A stretch of DNA of 64,000 bases from JAEUJZ01 sp964460115 (GTDB lineage: Bacteria; Myxococcota_A; Polyangia; Palsa-1104; JAEUJZ01): the NCBI GenBank assembly GCA_964460115.1, contig CAYWPR010000016.1, positions 1 to 64,000 of the forward strand. Reading direction: 5' to 3'. Made by a program: the position numbers and the translations under genes. Numbering within the stretch: the stretch's first letter is position 1; every line of letters starts with the position of its first letter. Below, piece by piece: positions 1 through 9,550 of the stretch. The notes below the pieces were generated by a model. The model worked only from the letters and a program-made list of their open reading frames with translations, was not told where the DNA came from and ran no database searches.

Positions 1-134
1 TCACCATCACCGACAACGCCATCATTCCGCTGAAAGAACGCGTCGTCGATGAATCTTACGATCCGCTGAAGGGCCTACTGCGCAAAATTTTCGGCAAGAA
101 CAAAAGCGCAGCAGTCTCTAACGATCGCGAATAA
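1..134 (+). CDS. 3' end of an unidentified protein (partial)
   Basis: Reading in the frame that starts at base 3, an open frame enters from the left edge and ends at a TAA at 132-134. The 43 visible C-terminal residues are charged and basic (a KGLLRKIFGKNKS stretch), with no motif I recognise. The gene is cut by the window edge, so its function cannot be judged. A short palindrome, GCGCGAA-CT-TTCGCGC, follows the stop but has no T-run. It converges on the sigma factor gene. Confidence 0.5.
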   Translation, partial: TITDNAIIPLKERVVDESYDPLKGLLRKIFGKNKSAAVSNDRE

Positions 135-201
135 GTCCCATCGCGCGAACTTTCGCGCCGCGTCGCTTTGGCACGTCGGCGCGGAACGTTTGTTTCAAGC
201 G

Positions 202-1668
202 TTAAATCAGATCTTTTCGCGCCAGGGCCCGCCGCATTCGGCCGAGCGCCATCTCTTGAATCTGCCGAATTCGTTCGCGCGACAGTCCGTATTTGTCGCC
301 AATTTCTTTCAAGGTCAGTTCTTGCGAAGAATCCAACCCAAAGCGCAGCCGCAAAATATCCGCTTCCATCGGCGATAGGTTTTTCAGCATCCCCTGCACT
401 TCGGTCAGCATCGCTTCGCTTATCAAGCGCTCGCTGACGCTCATCGGCGCGTCTTCATCCTGCAGAAAATCCATGAAGCTGCGGTGATCCTTGTCGGAGA
501 CTTCGCGGTCGAGCGAAATGGCATCCTCAAGCAAGGTGTTGTCCATCTTCTGAACCTTGTCCACCCGCAGGCCAGTCGCTGCTGCCAATTCTTCGTGCGT
601 GGGCGTACGGCCGAGATCGCGCGACAGCTTTCGTCGCGCCCGCATGGTGGTGTGAAACTCAGCCAAAGTATGTATCGGCAGCCGCACCACCCTGCCCTTA
701 TCGGCCAGACCGCGCGAAATGGCATGGCGTATCCACCACGCGGCATAGGTCGAGAAGCGAAATCCGCGCCTGTAATCAAAGCGTTCCACGGCTTTGATAA
801 GCCCAACATTGCCTTCCTGTATCAAATCAGCCAGGGGCAAGCGTCCATAATTGAAACGACGCGCAATGGACACGACCAAACGCAGATTGGCTTTGACGAA
901 GTCGGCTTTGGCGCGCGAAATAAGCTGCGAAATGATCGAAACCCCCTGCACATAGATGTGCCAGGCTGGCTCGGGCGTGCTTGGCGGCAAAGCTTCGTGC
1001 GACTGCCCGCTCTTGAGCATTCCATCGATGTGCTTGATTTCTTCCAACACCGACGTGATGTACAGCCGATCGAGATCGAGCTGACGCAGCTTGGCGGCCG
1101 CCGGCGCCGCCGTTTCCGCCAATTTCTTGCTGGCCGGCTTGTCACCGTCGGAAGGCGCGTTCGCAGCTTCGGCCACGGCGCGAAATTCACTCAGCTCTTT
1201 TCCTATATCGTGCTCGACGACGCTGACGATGTGCGGAACGAGCGGGGCAAAAGACAGAACTTGCACCCACTGAACTTCCTCCATGATGCCGATTCGCCGC
1301 GCCAGCTCGTATTCCGCCGCTGGACTGAGCAGCGTCAGCCGCGTCAGGTCCTTAAAGTAAGGAACCAGAAAATCGTTGTCCCGGCCTTCGGGAAGCATGG
1401 TCAAATTGCCGGCGGCCTCGGCCTCCACAGCCGATTCATCAGACTCCACCGAAGCCACCGCATCACTGGAAGTTGCCTCACCCGCCGTCGCATCGACTTC
1501 CGGTCGCGGCTTGGCAGATGCTCCGCCGTGTCGAGGCATGATCACCGGAGCATTCTTTTTAGGCCGCCCACGCGGCCGGCCTGTAGCAGTAGACATCGGG
1601 CCGTTTTTTGCATCGGAGAACGGCTTGTCACTATCCGAGATTTTTTTCCTGGCCATCAGCTTACCCAT
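202..1668 (-). CDS. RNA polymerase sigma-70 family factor (group 2 / RpoD-RpoS-like)
   Basis: This 488-residue sigma factor would direct core RNA polymerase to a set of promoters. Region 1.2 lies near residues 98-130. Region 2 lies at about 257-330, with the helix around NLRLVVSIARRF, DLIQEGNVGL and the FSTYAAWWIRHAI promoter-melting segment. Region 3 is at about 338-400. Region 4 is at about 415-480, with the helix-turn-helix around LTLKEIGDKYGLSRERIRQI. A roughly 125-residue insert separates regions 1.2 and 2. The first 90 residues are basic then acidic and include a GRPRGRPKK AT-hook-like patch. The ATG overlaps the rhomboid stop by 8 bases, suggesting coupled translation; a second ATG four codons in (1656) is possible. 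The type of sigma factor is certain; its regulon is unknown. Confidence 0.95.
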   Translation of the reverse strand: MGKLMARKKISDSDKPFSDAKNGPMSTATGRPRGRPKKNAPVIMPRHGGASAKPRPEVDATAGEATSSDAVASVESDESAVEAEAAGNLTMLPEGRDNDFLVPYFKDLTRLTLLSPAAEYELARRIGIMEEVQWVQVLSFAPLVPHIVSVVEHDIGKELSEFRAVAEAANAPSDGDKPASKKLAETAAPAAAKLRQLDLDRLYITSVLEEIKHIDGMLKSGQSHEALPPSTPEPAWHIYVQGVSIISQLISRAKADFVKANLRLVVSIARRFNYGRLPLADLIQEGNVGLIKAVERFDYRRGFRFSTYAAWWIRHAISRGLADKGRVVRLPIHTLAEFHTTMRARRKLSRDLGRTPTHEELAAATGLRVDKVQKMDNTLLEDAISLDREVSDKDHRSFMDFLQDEDAPMSVSERLISEAMLTEVQGMLKNLSPMEADILRLRFGLDSSQELTLKEIGDKYGLSRERIRQIQEMALGRMRRALARKDLI

Positions 1669-2962
1669 CAGAGCTTTTTTGCGCGTCTTGCCGCAAACTG
1701 CTCACCAACTGCGTTAGGTCTAGTCGGATGTTTTTGGGCACATCCGAAAACATCAGGGACTCTAGCGTCACAATATGATGCTCTCGCACCTGTAGCAGCC
1801 GCTGCATGGTCGCTCCGCGGGTCCCATAACGGTAGTTTACCGCCATCGTTGCGAATCCGTCGATTTCGATCTCTTGAGGTTCGCCGCTGCGAATGGCATG
1901 AGCATCAGGTACATAGTTTCGCAATGAGGCAGCGGCTTGCTCAAAAATTCGCCGCCGCAGCGCCGGATCGGCGGCGATACCCGGCGCGCCCGTATCAATC
2001 GGAGCAATCAAAATCCCTAGCGAAATCGGCACATCGAGCTTGGTGGCAAAGTGTATCTCTATGGCGCCATCGTCGCGCTGAGCACTTTGGGAAAGACCGA
2101 GCAGCGTGGGCAGCTCCATTGACAGCCCGGTGTTGCCCAGACGCTGGCGCTGCATGAAAAGTGGCGCGGAAAGCTCCCACGGTTTGCCCATCCAAAAAGC
2201 CGTCAAAAGCGAGCCGCCCAGCGCCAATGCACAAAAGGCGGCCATGCCGATTAAAAGCCAGCGCCGCAGCGGCAACAAAGGCTGCGGCTGGCCCGAAGGC
2301 AACACCGCCGGTTGCAAACCGCCCAGGCCCACTAGAGCGATGCCCGCCAAGACGCCGCCAAGATGCGCCAAATAGTCCACATTGGGACGCAGCGAGATCA
2401 GGATGTTTAGGCCCAAGTTAATAAGCGCGGTTCGGCGCAGTTCAGAAACGAGCAAAAGCGGAATGCGCCCGCGCGGCCACAGCCCTAGCACCGCACTTGC
2501 GCCAAGCAGACCAAAAAGCGCTCCGGATGCGCCGACGCTCAGCGTAAATTTCGAGAAAAAAGTACCAAGCAGGCTACCGCACAGTCCGCAAAGCACATAC
2601 AGAATCAGAAAACGCGCGCTGCCAAACAGCCGTTCGATAAAGGGGCCAAGCATCCACAGAACCGCGCCATTCATCAAAAGGTGCGGAAGGCCACTGTGCA
2701 GAAACGTTGCGGAAAGCAGCCGCCACCATTCTCCGCGCCGAACATTCGCCGGCACTTCGGCCCCCATGCGCACAAGGGTCGCGACCGAGCCGCCGCCAAA
2801 AAATTCTTCCAAACCATAGACCGCGATAATGCAGGCAAGCAGCACCCAAGTAACTAGCGGTCGCCGCAGACGCAAAAGGGCCAAAAAGATTTGCGCGCCC
2901 AGCGCTTCCTGCACGGCCGCGGCGCGAACGGAGCCACTAGCCCCCTTTATGTCTAGGTCCAT
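1661..2962 (-). CDS. Rhomboid-family intramembrane serine protease
   Basis: A 433-residue polytopic membrane protein that would cut transmembrane substrates within the bilayer. The catalytic serine sits in GASG (Ser146) and the catalytic histidine is His200 in HLGG. The family's HLLMN box is at about residues 94-98. Six or so membrane segments span residues 35-230, followed by one more near 230-255. After these, a soluble tail of about 180 residues has no recognised domain; this tail is not part of the core fold and makes the protein longer than typical bacterial rhomboids. It is the upstream partner of the sigma factor gene, overlapping it by 8 bases, so the two are probably co-transcribed. 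The divergent gene at 3112 shares the 149-base promoter region. Confidence 0.93.
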   Translation of the reverse strand: MDLDIKGASGSVRAAAVQEALGAQIFLALLRLRRPLVTWVLLACIIAVYGLEEFFGGGSVATLVRMGAEVPANVRRGEWWRLLSATFLHSGLPHLLMNGAVLWMLGPFIERLFGSARFLILYVLCGLCGSLLGTFFSKFTLSVGASGALFGLLGASAVLGLWPRGRIPLLLVSELRRTALINLGLNILISLRPNVDYLAHLGGVLAGIALVGLGGLQPAVLPSGQPQPLLPLRRWLLIGMAAFCALALGGSLLTAFWMGKPWELSAPLFMQRQRLGNTGLSMELPTLLGLSQSAQRDDGAIEIHFATKLDVPISLGILIAPIDTGAPGIAADPALRRRIFEQAAASLRNYVPDAHAIRSGEPQEIEIDGFATMAVNYRYGTRGATMQRLLQVREHHIVTLESLMFSDVPKNIRLDLTQLVSSLRQDAQKSSDG

Positions 2963-3111
2963 GTTCCACTATAGCTGGGCTCGCGCCAACGCCAACAGTC
3001 GCCCGAGCAGTTGCCTCGGCTGACAGGTTCGCTTGCGCGCAAGCTGCTCGAGCTCGTACCATACCGACTTAGAAACGCCAAGAGCACATCAGGCGAAGAA
3101 AGGAAAGCATC

Positions 3112-3549
3112 ATGCGCGGCTCCTCGAAATATCAATTTGCGCTGAGCCTGCTCCTTGTCGCAGCCGTGAGCTGTGGTCAAAGTCAGGCGGATCAGCATTC
3201 GATACCGGCCTATTTCGGACGGGCGGCAGTGCGCTGGACGCTAAACGGCAAGGCGCTTAACGCCGAGGACTGTAAAACCCAAGGCATCGTCGAGATGCTC
3301 GTCGAGGTGGACAGCCTTTACGGATATGGCGAAGCCGTGGTTTTTGAAGGGGTCAACTGCGATCTGGATCGCTACTCGATGGACACGCTGCCGGGCGGCC
3401 CGGTGCGCATCTTCGTAGATGCTTTAAATGGCCCGAGCAAAAGCCAAAGCTGTGCGCGTTTTTCGGGTCAAATCGACCTGGCCACGAGCACGCAATATCC
3501 CAGCCAGCCGACGCCAATTGCGCTACATCGGCTCGTCAACTGTCCTTGA
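3112..3549 (+). CDS. Putative lipoprotein, unknown function
   Basis: A 145-residue protein with an N-terminal export signal: basic start, hydrophobic LSLLLVAA, then a possible lipobox ending AVSC. The mature part contains four further cysteines, consistent with disulfides outside the cytoplasm. I recognise no family. The ATG is preceded by AGGAAAG at a workable distance. It lies 27 bases upstream of a large membrane protein gene in the same direction, so the two probably form an operon of envelope proteins. Confidence 0.7.
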   Translation: MRGSSKYQFALSLLLVAAVSCGQSQADQHSIPAYFGRAAVRWTLNGKALNAEDCKTQGIVEMLVEVDSLYGYGEAVVFEGVNCDLDRYSMDTLPGGPVRIFVDALNGPSKSQSCARFSGQIDLATSTQYPSQPTPIALHRLVNCP

Positions 3550-3576
3550 TGTTTTGCTTTTTTCGAAAGTATCTCG

Positions 3577-5697
3577 ATGAAATTTCCAAAGTACCTTAGG
3601 TCTAGCCGCCGGTTTTGGCGGATTTGTTTGCTCGCCCTGGGCTTTGTCTGCTTCGCGGCTGCAAATGGGCAAAACCTTGGTGCAGCACCTGCCGCTGTGG
3701 CCACCGCTGAAGCGCCAGCGCCAGGAGCGGCGAATGTCAGTACTGCGGCTCAGGTGCTGGTGCCGCTTTCGGAATATGAAAAGCTACAGCTTAAGCCATC
3801 GATCACCGTGGTCGATACACTGCGGCTACTCGGCAGCTTCAGCAATCGCGATTTGGCACTATCTATCGCAGGAAGATCGACGGGACTTTTTCCCAAAGTC
3901 GATTTGCTGGCGGTTCCGCCGACGGTGTCTTTGCATAGCTGCGAAGGCGATGCCCTTTTGTCAAAAGGCCGCAACGGCGTCTTTGCGCTGGTGCCTTTGG
4001 GAACGCGATTTGCCATGCGCTGCCGCATTGCCATCGCCGGCAGCGACCGTTTGCAGCTTGAAAGCATGCCTTCGGTGTTGTGGATTGAATCGCAAATCGC
4101 CGACGGCGAACTGATGAGCAGCGCGCCACCAAGCGACAGCGGTTCCGGCAATCGCAGCGTCAGCGTCATTCGCATCAGCGGCGGCAACAGCGAAGTGCAA
4201 AAACCTTCGGCGATCGCTCGCTACCGCATCACGTTGCAGCCCGAAGCAACGCTTTTCACGTATCAAATCGAAGTCAGAAATCCCAACCGATCGCAGCAGC
4301 CGTTCTTGGTCGAGCTGAAAAACGGCGAACGAGTCCAAAACGTCGACGCCGCAGTTAGCTTTGAGCCGGCCGGTACAGCCTACCGCTTTCAACTGCCGCC
4401 CGGCGAGCAAACGCTGACCCTAACCGGAACGCTGCCGCGCAGCAGCTTTGTGCCCCCTGTGTCCGCCAGCATTCATTATCTGCTACTTGAAAGCCATCCC
4501 CTGCTTCGTCCAAACATCACGACCGCAGCCAAACCCATCGGCGCCCAGGACGTCGGCTTAGCGACGAACTTTCGCGGCGCCCGCGGTTTTTTGCTGACCG
4601 ATGCCGACAAGCTGGGCTGGCAGGTTCTGCAGCTTGAAGCGCTGCGCACCACGAGCTTTGCAGTCAGCGGAATGCGCCACGTGTACTTTTTGTCCGGGGA
4701 CGGACAAGCGCTTGGCGAAAGTACATTTAGCCTCGACAACCAAGGGGCTCCGGCTTTGAGCCTGCCGATGCACGCCGAGCCAAGCTATGCCAGTTTGCAG
4801 AATGAACCTGTCTTATTGACTCGCGATGAAACTGGCCATCTTTGGTTGCCGCTTGGCCACGGCCCGCAAGAAGTTCAGGTGCAGCACCGGCAGCGCGTGC
4901 GCCACCTGGGCGGCTTTGGCTACGGTACGCTCTTTTTGCCGGCGCTGGCCGTTCCGGCATCAAGTGCCTATATCGAGCTGCACTATGGAAAAGAATGGGT
5001 GCCGCTTTATGAAGAGTTTGCGCCGGAGCTGCGGCTGCCATTTTTGGAAGCCGGTGCGCTTTTAGGATTTGTTCTGCTTGTTTTGTGGAGCGAACGATTG
5101 CTCATGCTGCTTGGCTGTGGACGCCGCTACCGCATCGGGGTGGCCGGGCTTTTGAGCCTCGGAGCGCTGACCTCGTCATGGTGGCTCGCGCTTTTGTGCA
5201 TTAGCAACCTTGTCCTCAGCGGTATTTTTCTGTGGCCCTGGCTGTATCGGCGGCGCCTTGGCGCGTGGACCGTGGTCGGAGCGCTTTTCATTGGCGGCGT
5301 CATTTGTCTGGCCGGAACCACTCTTCTGCTTAGCGGTCGCAGCGCGGCGCCAACCGCGGACTTTGGCAGCGTTTCGGAGCGCCGCCAATATGGGGTTGAG
5401 AAGTCCGCATCCCCCGAGAAACCCAAGCCTGAGGGCGAACCCGGCGCTGCCATGCAGGATCTACCCGCCCGCTTTGTGCTGCCGCCGGGAGGTGAACGTA
5501 GCTATTTTCATCGCGAGATGCTGCTTTCCAGCGTCGAATCGCCGCGCATGGTGCACATCCTTGTGATGTCGCGCCCGGTGCTGGGCCTTTGCGGCAGTCT
5601 GCTATTTTGTGCCGCTTTGCTACTACTGCTCGGCCGGCGCCGCCAACTGCAACGAGGCCTTAGCGAATGCTGGCTACGCCTACAAAAGTCTTCGTAA
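3577..5697 (+). CDS. Large exported membrane protein, unknown function
   Basis: A 706-residue protein. It has a signal peptide (about residues 1-32), an Ala/Pro-rich linker to about 62, and a long strand-rich soluble region (about 65-485) that should lie in the periplasm. It ends in several hydrophobic segments (about 490-505, 522-560, 568-590 and 668-688) with a charged Pro/Glu-rich loop between the last two. No family motif is recognisable. The layout, a big extracytoplasmic beta-rich domain anchored by a C-terminal membrane bundle, resembles envelope scaffold or sensor proteins only in outline. It follows the small lipoprotein gene by 27 bases. Its stop lies 3 bases from that of the convergent HD-GYP gene. 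Confidence 0.75.
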   Translation: MKFPKYLRSSRRFWRICLLALGFVCFAAANGQNLGAAPAAVATAEAPAPGAANVSTAAQVLVPLSEYEKLQLKPSITVVDTLRLLGSFSNRDLALSIAGRSTGLFPKVDLLAVPPTVSLHSCEGDALLSKGRNGVFALVPLGTRFAMRCRIAIAGSDRLQLESMPSVLWIESQIADGELMSSAPPSDSGSGNRSVSVIRISGGNSEVQKPSAIARYRITLQPEATLFTYQIEVRNPNRSQQPFLVELKNGERVQNVDAAVSFEPAGTAYRFQLPPGEQTLTLTGTLPRSSFVPPVSASIHYLLLESHPLLRPNITTAAKPIGAQDVGLATNFRGARGFLLTDADKLGWQVLQLEALRTTSFAVSGMRHVYFLSGDGQALGESTFSLDNQGAPALSLPMHAEPSYASLQNEPVLLTRDETGHLWLPLGHGPQEVQVQHRQRVRHLGGFGYGTLFLPALAVPASSAYIELHYGKEWVPLYEEFAPELRLPFLEAGALLGFVLLVLWSERLLMLLGCGRRYRIGVAGLLSLGALTSSWWLALLCISNLVLSGIFLWPWLYRRRLGAWTVVGALFIGGVICLAGTTLLLSGRSAAPTADFGSVSERRQYGVEKSASPEKPKPEGEPGAAMQDLPARFVLPPGGERSYFHREMLLSSVESPRMVHILVMSRPVLGLCGSLLFCAALLLLLGRRRQLQRGLSECWLRLQKSS

Positions 5698-5700
5698 AAT

Positions 5701-7263
5701 TTAACGCACGACGTCGCGTCCGGCCGAGCGTTCGGTTTTGCGGTGCTCTTCGATGGAAACGATGAAGACTTCGACCAGACGCTCGTCGAACTGGCTGCCG
5801 GCACAGCGCTCGATTTCACCGACGGCAATGTCGTGCGGCATGGCTTTGCGATAGCTGCGGTCGCTGGTCATCGCATCGTAGGTATCGGCGATGGCGACGA
5901 TGCGCCCGATAAGCGGAATATTTTCGCCCATCAGCCCCTGCGGATATCCGCACCCATCCCAAGATTCATGATGGCAAAAGGCACCCGGTATCAGATCTTC
6001 CATAAACGGAATCGGCTCTAAAATGCGCTTGCCCTTGGCCGGATGGGTGCGAAACATGGCCACTTCTTCGGGGCTTAGCTTGCCTGGCTTGTTGAGCTTT
6101 TCGCTGCGAATGCCAATCTTGCCGATGTCGTGCATAAGCGCCGCCCAGCGCAGCTTTTCCAAATCGAGCCCGCCAAGGGTCAGACGGCGCCCCAGCAGTT
6201 CGGCGTAGCGGCTGACGCGTTCGCTGTGACCACGGGTGTAGCGATCGCTTTCTTCCAGGGCGCGCGCAAAACCCACGATCGTCGCGCGAAAATGTTCCTT
6301 CAGCGAGCCGTTGGCGCGGCGCAGTTCATCGTTGCTTTGCACGAGTTCTTCGTACAGGCGGGCGTTCTCGATAGATACCGCCGCGCGCGATGCCAGCACT
6401 TGCAAAAGCCGCCGATGGCCCTCGCTAAACTTATAGCCGCGCGTATATGAGTAGGCATTGAGCATGCCGATAACGTTGTCTTGAACCTTCAGCGGAATGG
6501 AGCAAAACGAAACCAGCCGCTTGTCTTTGGGCGGCTCGGCGAAAAAGCGCAAAGCGCGAATGCCATGCGCCAAAAGCGGTCGCTCCTGTCGATGCTGCTC
6601 GACGATGGCCGAGAGGTTCAGCTCGCCGACTCCGCTTTGGCCGCCGTACCAGTTCAGGTCGGTCTGAGCATTTTTGCTGTAACGCCGGGTGCGCTCGACA
6701 AATTCGCCGGTTTTGGGATTCTTTAGTACCAAAGTTGCCACGTCGGCGTCGGCTTCGCGCAAAGTTGCCTCCAGCACCATGTCCAAGATGGTGTCCAGGG
6801 ACAGCGAGCGCGCCATGGCCTCGGTGATCGTATACAGGCTGACCGCCTCTTTCAGGCGGAAGTTTTCTTGTTCAAGACGGCGGCTTTCCAAGGCGCGGCG
6901 TATCGCGCGCACCACGTATTCGGGCTTGAAGGGCTTTAGGATGTAGTCGTACGCGCCCTTCTTCATGGCCTCAATCGCCGTCTCGACCGTGCCAAAACCC
7001 GTCATGATGATGCACAGCACATCAATGCGCGCGTCATTTATGCGCTGCAGAAGCTCCAATCCGCCGACGTTGGGCATCTTTAGATCGGACAAAACGACGT
7101 TGTAGGTACGCCGTTCCAGCTCTTCGATGGCGGCGCTGCCGTCTTCTACCGTGCGTACAGAGAAGCCTTCCAGGGACAAGAAGGTGGCGAGCATGTCTCG
7201 AACGACCTTCTCATCATCAACAATCAGGATGCGAACTGGTTCGTCGAGAGCTGAGGCGTCCAT
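5701..7263 (-). CDS. Response regulator with GAF and HD-GYP (c-di-GMP phosphodiesterase) domains
   Basis: A 520-residue output regulator expected to hydrolyse cyclic di-GMP when phosphorylated. The receiver domain (10-125) has the acidic pocket Asp16-Asp17, phospho-acceptor Asp60 (LSDLKMP), Thr88 and Lys110. A GAF sensor domain covers about 145-300. A coiled linker (about 303-325) leads into the HD-GYP domain (about 325-505). This domain has the metal-binding HD at 378-379 (HDIGK), HHE at 431-433 and the GYP signature at 439-441. All key residues are present, so catalysis is plausible. No histidine kinase gene is adjacent, so its partner must be elsewhere. It is transcribed toward the convergent membrane protein gene. 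Confidence 0.95.
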   Translation of the reverse strand: MDASALDEPVRILIVDDEKVVRDMLATFLSLEGFSVRTVEDGSAAIEELERRTYNVVLSDLKMPNVGGLELLQRINDARIDVLCIIMTGFGTVETAIEAMKKGAYDYILKPFKPEYVVRAIRRALESRRLEQENFRLKEAVSLYTITEAMARSLSLDTILDMVLEATLREADADVATLVLKNPKTGEFVERTRRYSKNAQTDLNWYGGQSGVGELNLSAIVEQHRQERPLLAHGIRALRFFAEPPKDKRLVSFCSIPLKVQDNVIGMLNAYSYTRGYKFSEGHRRLLQVLASRAAVSIENARLYEELVQSNDELRRANGSLKEHFRATIVGFARALEESDRYTRGHSERVSRYAELLGRRLTLGGLDLEKLRWAALMHDIGKIGIRSEKLNKPGKLSPEEVAMFRTHPAKGKRILEPIPFMEDLIPGAFCHHESWDGCGYPQGLMGENIPLIGRIVAIADTYDAMTSDRSYRKAMPHDIAVGEIERCAGSQFDERLVEVFIVSIEEHRKTERSAGRDVVR

Positions 7264-7327
7264 GTCCCGTACACTCTACTTTCAAGTCTTATTTGCTGAC
7301 AACCGACGCCACACTCCTACGGCCTTC

Positions 7328-9550
7328 CTAAAAGAAAAGCGGATCTTTGCGCGGCAACCGACTTGGCGCGGCAATGGGCGCCGGTTCGCTGCGAATGCTC
7401 GACGGTGTATCATCTTCGTCCATAAGCTCTGCTGGAGGCAAAAGTTCTGGGGCCCGCTCGACGGCGGCATCGTCGCCGTAGTTAAGGCAGTTGTCGCAGC
7501 GGCGACATAGCGGCGGTGCTTTCTCACCGAAGTACTCCAGCAGCAGTTGAATGCGGCAACGTGTCGAGCGCGCAAAGCTGATAAGCGCCGCCAGACGGTC
7601 GCGGTCGCCTTCACGCCGCCGCCTATAGGACTCCGCCGCTCGGCCAAGCGCCAGATCGTCGGTTTCTTTGTCGGTACGTCGATAATGCAGATTGGGCAGC
7701 TCGCTGATCAATTCCAATTCCTTCAGAATTCCCAGCACGACCCGCGTCTTTGATTGGGACACCGAAGCCGCCAGGGCCAGCTCGCGCACATTATCAGCGC
7801 CATGGCAAACCGCCTGCCATACTGAAAGCACATCGCTGCGCGTCGGATACTTTCCGGAAACAAAGAAGCTCTGCACTTGCTCGTCAGATGGATTATAAAG
7901 CAGAATGCAGCGGCTTGGACGACTGTCGCGTCCGGCGCGTCCTGCTTCCTGGTAGTACTGTTCCAGCGAGCCAGGCAGATTGTAGTGAATCACGGCGCGG
8001 ATGTCGGGTTTGTCCACGCCCAGCCCAAAGGCATTGGTCGCAACCATGATGCGGGGATTGTTGCGCATAAAAGCCAACTGCGCACTGTCCCGCTCGGCCT
8101 TGCCCATCTTGCCGTGGTACATGCCGACTTTTAGGCCCAGCACCGGTAGCGCACCAGCCAGCGCTTCTACCATGCGAATGGTCGAGCAGTAGATGATGAC
8201 CGATCCCTGAATCTTGCGCACCAGCCGCAACAGGCGTTTGACCTGCGCTTTTTCGTCGCCTATCTCTCGTACTTCAAAACTCAGCGATGGACGATCAAAA
8301 CCCGTGTGCACGCGCTCGGGATTTTTCAGTCCCAACTGGCTCATAATGTCTTCGGCCACCTTGGGGGTCGCAGTGGCCGTCAGAGCACATATAGGCGGAC
8401 GGCCAAGCTGCTCGCACGCGCGTTGCAAAACCAGGTAGGCCGGCCGAAAATCGTGACCCCACTCCGAGACGCAGTGCGCTTCATCGACCACAAACAGACT
8501 GACCTTTTGGCCGCCGAGCTCATCCTCTAACTTGCCGGAGGCAGCGCGCTCCGGCGTGACATAGATGATCTTGCGCTTGCCCTCTTCAATGTCGTCAAGC
8601 GTTTGGGCCGTCTCTTTGGTGGTCAAAGTAGAGTCGAGTCGAGCCGCAACCACACCGGTGCGGCGCAGCTTGACTTCTTGGTCGCGCATCAGCGCCAAAA
8701 GCGGCGAAACGACGATGGTCACGCCCGGCAACTCGAATGCCGTAAGCTGATAAATAAGGGATTTGCCAGCGCCGGTCGGCATGATGCCAAGCACATCGCT
8801 GCCATCGACCAGGCTGCGAATCGCTTTTTCTTGTCCCGGACGGAATCCAGAAAGCCCGAACTGCCGCTGCAAGCGCCGAAAGATGCGGCGCATGATCGGA
8901 TTTTTCTCGGACTCAAGCGACAGAGTATTCACCGGCGGAGCATTTACCGATGCAGTCTGAGCCTCTTTGCCGCGTACTTTGTCAGTGCGCTTCTTTTCAG
9001 CCGGTGTTTCCGGACGCCGCGGCTTACTCTGTCCCTTGACCGGACTAGGTTCTAGGCCCCGCAGCGCGGCGGAGCGCTCATCCGACGTTTCCCAGAATGC
9101 CTGAAATGCCGACGTCGCTTCGCCAAGTTCGAAAGGCGGCTTGAGCAAAGTCCCGCGCTCCGAAGTCAGATAATACACTCCGAAATCCGGACGCAGATGA
9201 CTTGAAATCTCGCGCCCCGAACTTGATTCGGAGGCCTTCGGCAAATTGGCGCTTTCTCCGGAAACGCCGGACACAGAAAATGGGGCCGAAGCTTCCTCGC
9301 TTGGCGGCGACCCGTTTTCCACCACACCAGCCAAAGCCGCCGCTGGCAAGTCTGTTTCTGACTGCCAAAATTTTTGAAACTGCAATCTGCCCTCGTCTGC
9401 TTTTAAAGTCGCCGATGGGAAATTCGCAGCCGCCAGCAAAACCGGTTCGCCAAAGAGGCCGACGCGGACTGCAGATCCGCTGGACTGCCCGGCGCGCATT
9501 CCGGCACCTTGCGTGTTCGATTCGTCCGACAAAAGAGGAGGTTCACTCAT
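7328..9550 (-). CDS. recQ: RecQ-family ATP-dependent DNA helicase with N-terminal extension
   Basis: A 740-residue superfamily 2 helicase that would unwind recombination and repair intermediates in the 3'-5' direction. Walker A is MPTGAGKS at 257-264, Walker B DEAH at 356-359, and the TATATPKV motif follows at about 391-398. The RecQ zinc-binding domain is present near the C-terminus, with cysteines in RCRIQ and CRRCDNC. There is no HRDC domain after it; the last 45 residues are low-complexity. The first 215 residues precede the helicase core and are absent from standard RecQ. They contain a repeated FQxFW...AALxG motif (58-75 and 149-165). The gene is followed on the same strand by the HD-GYP gene. 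Confidence 0.94.
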   Translation of the reverse strand: MSEPPLLSDESNTQGAGMRAGQSSGSAVRVGLFGEPVLLAAANFPSATLKADEGRLQFQKFWQSETDLPAAALAGVVENGSPPSEEASAPFSVSGVSGESANLPKASESSSGREISSHLRPDFGVYYLTSERGTLLKPPFELGEATSAFQAFWETSDERSAALRGLEPSPVKGQSKPRRPETPAEKKRTDKVRGKEAQTASVNAPPVNTLSLESEKNPIMRRIFRRLQRQFGLSGFRPGQEKAIRSLVDGSDVLGIMPTGAGKSLIYQLTAFELPGVTIVVSPLLALMRDQEVKLRRTGVVAARLDSTLTTKETAQTLDDIEEGKRKIIYVTPERAASGKLEDELGGQKVSLFVVDEAHCVSEWGHDFRPAYLVLQRACEQLGRPPICALTATATPKVAEDIMSQLGLKNPERVHTGFDRPSLSFEVREIGDEKAQVKRLLRLVRKIQGSVIIYCSTIRMVEALAGALPVLGLKVGMYHGKMGKAERDSAQLAFMRNNPRIMVATNAFGLGVDKPDIRAVIHYNLPGSLEQYYQEAGRAGRDSRPSRCILLYNPSDEQVQSFFVSGKYPTRSDVLSVWQAVCHGADNVRELALAASVSQSKTRVVLGILKELELISELPNLHYRRTDKETDDLALGRAAESYRRRREGDRDRLAALISFARSTRCRIQLLLEYFGEKAPPLCRRCDNCLNYGDDAAVERAPELLPPAELMDEDDTPSSIRSEPAPIAAPSRLPRKDPLFF

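Noticed and set aside
484..2157. A 557-codon open frame on the plus strand across the sigma factor and rhomboid genes
   Set aside because: It lies opposite two clearly recognised genes, has Arg/Gln-rich composition typical of antisense frames, and resembles no family.
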